64,000 nt of DNA from Chromobotia macracanthus (lineage: Eukaryota > Chordata > Actinopteri > Cypriniformes > Botiidae). The stretch covers positions 5,202,501 through 5,266,500 of the forward strand of contig JAZGTH010000034.1 of NCBI GenBank assembly GCA_036877525.1, in the 5' to 3' direction. The position numbers and the translations under genes are program-made. Of the stretch, positions 58,721 through 64,000 are shown piece by piece. The notes under the pieces are model-generated. The model was given only the letters and a program-made list of their open reading frames with translations. It had not been told where the DNA came from and searched no databases. The number at the start of each line of letters is the position of its first letter. Within the stretch, counting starts at the first letter, position 1.

Positions 58721-59902
58721 TTTAAAATAAGTTTTATTTATAAGCTTGTGACTTATATTAGTTGGCAGATTGGTTTGCAGATTTTTTTATTTTGATTTTT
58801 TTTTTTTTAGATAAAGTGTTGGTGATTATGGAACCTTGATGATACCTGCTTCACAATATGCCTTGGAACTGCCCTAATCCTTTTTAAAATCACTGAAATC
58901 TGCAAGCCTCTTGTGATTTATCGCTTATATTATTATTATTACAAAAGTTTTATGTAACAGACATTAAGATTTTCTGCATCCCTTGATTGGATGTAAATTG
59001 AACACCAATTCCCACAGCATGCACAAAACACTTAACACAGTGTTTAGTGAATAGTTTACGTGTCATCAATGTGAACATTATTGAAGTAGAATCATGCATT
59101 ACCAACCAATAATCAGTCATGTATCCCCATTATAGCAGACATTTTTTCCATCCGCTGCTTTGTAAATGATAATGCATTGTTTTGTGTCTTGGAAATGTTT
59201 TGCTAATGGTTACAAATATCTCATAATCCTAGATTTAAGTGATTAGACTAATCATTGCTCAAAGACTTTCAGTGTATTCTTTCAGTGCAGGCTGTTTATT
59301 CTAAAAACTAAGTCTGCACGTTTTTTGTCCTTTGCCTCGGCTAATTTCCTTAAATCCTGCATGATAAGTCCCATGGTCACACCTATGTCACAGCAGGCAG
59401 AGCTGCACGTTAGTCAATTAATAGTCTGTTAAAGGACAACAGTTCCAGTCAATTGATTTACCAAAGCGAATATTACATGGTCCATACATAGATACTCAAC
59501 AGAAGTCCTCATCAACAACAATTTATAGACTACAATGAATGGTGTATATTTTGCATGTTGTGTTTTTTACTTTTTTGTCTGGATACTGTTTGCCCATGTC
59601 AGAAGCATAAAAAAATTTAATTTTCAAATTTTACAGATTTTCATTTATCGCCTTTATATTTTTGTTCAGTTTTTATATAAAATTTTAGTTCTATCTTTCC
59701 ATAGACTGAAAAGGCTAAAAGTTTTCTGGCGGTCATTTTGCTGGTAGTTTATTTTGCTTTATTTTTCATTACTGCTCATATAATGCATTTCAGCATATGC
59801 AGCACTGCAGAGAGCTGCATGTGCCTGAGCAGTATGGGCTAGCTGTGAATGAGATGCATGGGGCTTATTTCAGTCCTGCTCTGGACAACTTCCTGCTGGA
59901 GT
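58721..59902. other. Intergenic DNA, possible regulatory block
   Basis: No gene is seen. About 59290-59460 is unique-looking and more mixed in composition (ctttgcctcggctaatttcc, agctgcacgttagtcaatta), a weak candidate for conserved noncoding DNA. Confidence 0.35.
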
Positions 59903-60149
59903 CTGGGGGCCAGTGCCGGGGAGTAGCTAACTACAAGTAGCGGTGCTACTAACTTAACTACAATTTTTAGTAGCTTGACAGTAGCTGAGTTACTTTTAAA
60001 AAAGTGTAGCATTTCCAGAGGCTAAATATACTCTTCTGCAAGTAGCAGTGTTGTGTGAATAAAAGTTATTCTGTTTTGTTTTGACAAACTAGCAATGTTT
60101 TGAAGCAGCTCTTTTTACAAGGTCCCAAACTAAAATTGTGTATTACCAC

Positions 60150-60480
60150 CATCTATAGTTGTCACAAATCTTGCGGCTTTATGGTGCACTGAGAAGACAT
60201 CTCATGAGGTTGTCCACATGGTGAACACCAAGAAACTAATGAGACCCACCATGGTTGTGTCATCTGCAAACTTGATGATATGATTCGAGCTGTGCATTGC
60301 TACAGTTGTGAGTCAGCAGAGTAAACAGTAATGGACTGAGCACACACCCCTGTTGGGCCCCAGTGCTCAGTGTGGTGGTGTCGATGGTGCTGTTCCCAGT
60401 CTGGACTGACTGAGGTTCCCAGTCTGGACTGACTGAGGTCTCCCAGTCAGGAAGTCCAGGAGAGAGCTGTAGGGGCCAAC
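60150..60480 (-). pseudogene. LINE RT fragment nested in the hAT element
   Basis: Minus-strand frames give SSLLDFLTGRPQSVQTG, TIDTTTLSTGAQQGCVLSPL, LFTLLTHNC and then KFADDTTMVGLI in another phase. This is the RT middle of the same LINE type as at 15.0 kb. A 23-bp exact tandem duplication (60392-60414 and 60415-60437) sits in it. It carries neither LINE end. Confidence 0.75.
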
Positions 60481-60660
60481 CGACTAGGGTTTGTTTTTAG
60501 CCTAGCATCCACCCCTGCCCTCTTGCCGCGCTTCTGCTCCCCCGGCCACTGGCATCAGGCGGCACTGAAGGCTGGAGGCTTGGTCCTTGCAGCAAGCTCG
60601 TGTAGCATCTCCAGCAGATCATCATGCAGGGTAGCTGTACAGTTGTTTCTGGATTTTATG
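60481..60660. repeat. GC-rich insert inside the hAT element
   Basis: A GC-rich block (cctgccctcttgccgcgctt, ggcatcaggcggcactgaag) differs strongly from the AT-rich hAT DNA on either side, so it probably came in with or next to the LINE fragment. Its origin is not recognised. Confidence 0.4.
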
Positions 60661-61301
60661 AGTGTCTGTGCACTCATAAAATGTGCAATATAGAGCGATA
60701 TATATTTGAAAGGCCAATTAATTTAATTTAATTAATTTGATTAAAAAAGAAGAGAAAGATAACAGCGTCACTATAAGTCTAATAGAAAGTGAAGAGCCTA
60801 CTATAATAACAGACTTAATGATAACCACAATTAACCTACTCAAAATAGACTTCATGTTTGCCACCTTACAGTATCTACCACATTTAAAATCTATTTATAA
60901 TCTCTATAGATTCATACATGTATTAAAATACAAGCACATTTATGCATATATTCACGTTTAAGTATTGTGGGTATCTTACAGTTTACTGGATAGTTTGTAA
61001 ATAAAAATAATCCTTGATATCATAATTGTATTTAATTTCATTTTTGTTTCATTTTCATTTTGTTACTTAAAACATTATAAATTAAAACATTCACAATTAG
61101 CCAGTTTATTGTAATATATAATGTCCTGTTTTTCAAAGTAATTTCAATGTAGCTAGCAACTTTTTGATACCCACTTATAGTGTAGCTAACTACTTTTTCA
61201 AAAGTGTAGCTTTAACTGTATCTTAACTGCTTCAAATTATGAGTAGTTTGTAGCTTGTCAAACTACAGTTTCAGCGTAGCTTCCCCAACACTGCTAAGGG
61301 C

Positions 61302-61682
61302 CACATATCAAAAAGCATTCCTGATGGGCAGAGGCAAAATGAGGCACCATTATACAGGACACATTTGGCTCCACCTCATGACAGGGGTAATCAAATGAAT
61401 CAGCAATTAAGAGCACGCTATAGCAACTGACATGCTATTAATAACTGAACCATCAGCCAAGTGAATCGCTGTGATATGAAAATTGAGCACCACGGACCTT
61501 TAATTGTGTGAGGCACATTTTTTTTGCTGTGGTTTTCTCATTAAAAGTGTTCTGCTCAATGGCCTTTCAGTTTTCTTTAATTTGGCACAGAGGTTGGCCT
61601 AAGCTTCCATTTCAGTTAAGTCCTAAGTCTGCAGGATGAGAACTGAATGACATGTAAATTGACCAACCATCAATAATAAGTT
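61302..61682. other. Unique-looking spacer
   Basis: About 61400-61620 has mixed composition (ctattaataactgaaccatc, cctttaattgtgtgaggcac) and homeodomain-like taattg cores. It may be a regulatory element. No gene seen. Confidence 0.3.
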
Positions 61683-61845
61683 TACATTTACATTGTCATT
61701 TAGACGCTTTTATCCAAAGTTGCTTACAAAGGATAAGAGCATTGACATTTTGCCTTGTGAGCCAACAAGCCAAGTCTACAAAGCTACATTTACAAGCGGA
61801 TATTGTATTCTGCTGCAATAATGAACAATACAAGATGAACTAGAG
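61683..61845 (-). repeat. LINE 3' tail (L2-like)
   Basis: The reverse complement closely matches 57425-57578: cttgtaaatgtagctttgta, gacttggcttgttggctcac, aaggcaaaatgt, tttggataaaagcgtc and a final aatgtaaatgtaaa. Only the tail is present. It forms an inverted pair with the LINE end at 57.5 kb. Confidence 0.8.
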
Positions 61846-63100
61846 ACAAGAAGAATTTTTATTTATCTTTTTTTTGTTTGTTTTGGGACTATATGATCCA
61901 GCCAATGATTTCGTTTTTGGAGGCGGTTTGTTTGTGTGTACTCGAGTAGATCAATTCATATGAAAATTAAAATTAACATTTCAAAATTCTTTAAGAAAAA
62001 CAATTAAACTGATGAGAAACTAGCAAAGCTAGGACATGAAAAAGCATAAGACAATATGAGGCAGCGACAGCAATATAAATAGACTTTAAAGAGGTAAGGG
62101 TATTTGGAATGCTAAACAAAATAATTTGACTTTGTGTTTATTGTATTGCATAGATTTTAAACTTGTTCGAGGAGTTTTATTACATGTTAAAATAGCCGAT
62201 ATCTGCATTAACAATGATTGTGAAGGAGTATTTTCAGTTTAACTCTGTGTGACATTGTGAGTTTTCATTTTAATAAGCATTATTGAAAGATTTATCTCTT
62301 TCAAAAAAGCAATACCACTTAGCAAATGTAACTTTTAATCATATTGTATTTAAATATGCGTCAGAATACACAGAATACAATGTGGCTGTCTAAGCCACAG
62401 TGGACATCCACTGACCCTAGAACCACCCATAACCTAGGATTTTTTTTAACACATCACAAAAAAGAACACTGTAAATTCATTACTGGAAGTTTGGATTATT
62501 AATATTTGATTAATATCCATGACTTCCATCACTGGAAAACATTTTTTTAATTTTCATATTAACAGGTCTTCAATGACTGTGGGAACCTTGTAAATTCAAA
62601 AGGTGTTGTGGTTTTACACTAGGTAAAATATAAAGCTAAAGGTAAACATACGGCTGACATGTATTCTGAAAAATAAAACTAAAACAGAATTGCTCATGGC
62701 AGAGTAATTATTATGTAGTAAAATCCAATGTGGCAGGTAGAGCTGAAACAAATGGAGCAACCTCAAGATGAGTTTGTGCTTATTTGAAATTTTGCAGAGG
62801 TATTTTTTCAGCTGTCACAGGTTATTGATATATTCATTAAAGGAACCTGTTCTCTCTTATCAATTTCTTTTGTCACTAGCATGTCGTCACCCTCAGTTGA
62901 CAATGAATCAATTTACAATTATGATTGTTGATGGCCCATGACACAAACAGTGAGTGAATGTCATTACATGAACATTAAAATGAAACACAGTGTAGTGAGA
63001 CCCCGACTGCTGCTGTTTACTCTCTAAGCCACCTTCTACAGCGGCTGCAGCTGGCCTGTAACATCAGAAACAGGGTACAGACCAGGTGAACCGGTCTTTA
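61846..63100. other. AT-rich intergenic DNA, no gene seen
   Basis: No coding or repeat signature beyond short A/T runs. Confidence 0.45.
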
Positions 63101-63102
63101 TT

Positions 63103-63105
63103 ATA

Positions 63106-63153
<48 letters not shown>

Positions 63154-63181
63154 TCTGCCTTCCAAGAGGTGGAAGGCAGAA
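63103..63181. repeat. (TA)n microsatellite followed by a 12-bp hairpin
   Basis: About 20 TA units (63103-63152) lead directly into ttctgccttcca (63153-63164), a 5-base loop, and its exact complement tggaaggcagaa (63170-63181). The dinucleotide part explains the YIYIYI frames on both strands. Confidence 0.9.
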
Positions 63182-63599
63182 CCACTGTTTTATAGAATAA
63201 AAGTGGAATGTGATTTTTACTGGCAAGCTCCAAAAAAAATACCATATGACTCTTATACTATACTGCTGTCTTCTAAAGCCATAAGAATGCTTTGTGTAAG
63301 GAAATTGTATGTTGTTGTTATTGGCTAAAAAAATCTCGTAAATCATCTTTACACATCTTCATATTCAAACTTGATGTAATGCAATCAGTCACATACTGAA
63401 AAATGTGAGAACTGAGATGAGGTATTTTAACATGAAGTATTTTGAAGCTGCAATCCATAACTTTTTTTGTTAGAAATGAACCAAAACCAGTTACTGAACA
63501 AGTACATAACAGATTTGTGTTCAACAAAATCTTACCTTACACCAATTTACAAAGGCAAGTTTATAATAATGTCCTTAATTTGAGCTGCCGAGTCAGATT

Positions 63600-63731
63600 T
63601 CAGAAATAAGGTACGTAAAATAAGGTACGTAAAATAAGAAAGAAAAAAGTAATGCAAAAAACAATATGAAGATACAATTAAAACAATATGACATAAGTAA
63701 ATTTTATTTTGTGGGTGAACTATTCCTTTAA
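63600..63731 (-). repeat. Terminus of a TTAA-type fish repeat
   Basis: On the minus strand it starts ttaaaggaatagttcaccca and continues into aaaataaaatttacttatg. This matches, from memory, a very common fish DNA element end that begins at a TTAA. A 16-bp tandem duplication (aaataaggtacgtaa type, about 63604-63635) lies inside. No second end was identified. Confidence 0.5.
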
Positions 63732-64000
63732 GATTTTTGAGGTGTGATTTCTTTCCAAAGCATCTGTAAACATCATTGTGCATGAGAGATAGAGATATGG
63801 GGGGTGTTTTTGTCTCCCTGTGGCTCTTCACTGGCTCACTGACCTTGTTGCCATGGTAGACTAACGTGACAGCGCTTGAGATGTGATTGCCTGCTCTGGC
63901 TGAAGAGAAGGAAAGAGACAGAGTAAATGAAACTCCATTCATCTTAACGAAATACAATTTTTTCCCACTTATTAATCATTGAGAAATCAATATGTTTCTT
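63732..64000. other. Window end, no gene seen
   Basis: The minus-strand frame 63957-63547 has no domain and crosses the repeat end. The sequence gttgccatggtagactaacg at 63847-63866 is unremarkable. No feature is supported. Confidence 0.4.

Larger units (their letters stand above)
59911..61293. mobile_element. hAT-type nonautonomous transposon with 8-bp target duplication
   Basis: The left end cagtgccggggagtagct and the right end, reversed, cagtgttggggaagctac are typical hAT termini. They are followed by long subterminal stretches full of agctac/gtagct words. Flanking 8-mers are ctgggggc (59903-59910) and ctaagggc (61294-61301), matching at 6 of 8 positions, as expected for an aged hAT target duplication. 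There is no transposase frame. A LINE fragment and other sequence lie inside. Confidence 0.8.

Overview
This window looks like teleost fish nuclear DNA, probably an otophysan or cyprinid-like genome, although the exact group is an inference. It is AT-rich and full of short tandem repeats. It carries a mix of transposable elements typical of fish: Tc1-like and hAT DNA transposons, L2/CR1-like LINEs, and DIRS-type tyrosine-recombinase retrotransposons. I found no host protein-coding gene, no rRNA or tRNA gene and no CRISPR array. The ORFs longer than about 60 codons are either transposon relics or chance reading frames in noncoding DNA. The window is best read as a gene desert or as part of a very large intron.

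Layout. 1-3.56 kb: unremarkable intergenic DNA with a (TA)n(GA)n microsatellite. 3.56-5.76 kb: minus-strand DIRS element with the reverse transcriptase deleted, so that gag abuts RNase H. 5.8-15 kb: intergenic DNA with small repeat fragments, a 13-bp hairpin and a LINE tail. 15.0-17.04 kb: 5'-truncated L2-like LINE with a frameshifted reverse transcriptase. 17-34.8 kb: mostly single-copy-looking DNA with one MITE and several blocks whose composition suggests possible conserved regulatory elements. 34.8-36.37 kb: plus-strand DIRS fragment (RT end, RNase H, recombinase, terminal repeat), cut off by a second repeat family. 39.2-40.2 kb: possible regulatory blocks. 40.2-42.1 kb: a degenerate DIRS gag followed by a repeat-rich tail. 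42.4 kb: isolated Tc1-type terminal repeat. 45.59-47.12 kb: an almost full-length Tc1-like transposon with one frameshift and a changed catalytic residue. 49.1-51.8 kb: nested LINE-in-repeat structure. 53.35-53.87 kb: LTR-like element. 54.5-58.7 kb: palindrome, long CT tract, DIRS gag scrap, internally deleted LINE and degenerate DIRS RT. 59.91-61.29 kb: hAT element with an 8-bp target duplication and a LINE fragment inside it. 61.3-64 kb: LINE tail, AT microsatellite with hairpin, and a TTAA-type repeat end.

Nothing here works as a gene set. The dominant theme is layered transposon decay, and in particular at least five separate DIRS-derived fragments in 64 kb. I did not find a convincing new biological system. 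The observations most worth following up are the DIRS deletion derivative, the nested insertions that give a relative chronology, the Tc1 transposase whose third acidic residue is Asp instead of Glu, and the single-copy blocks that should be tested for cross-species conservation.
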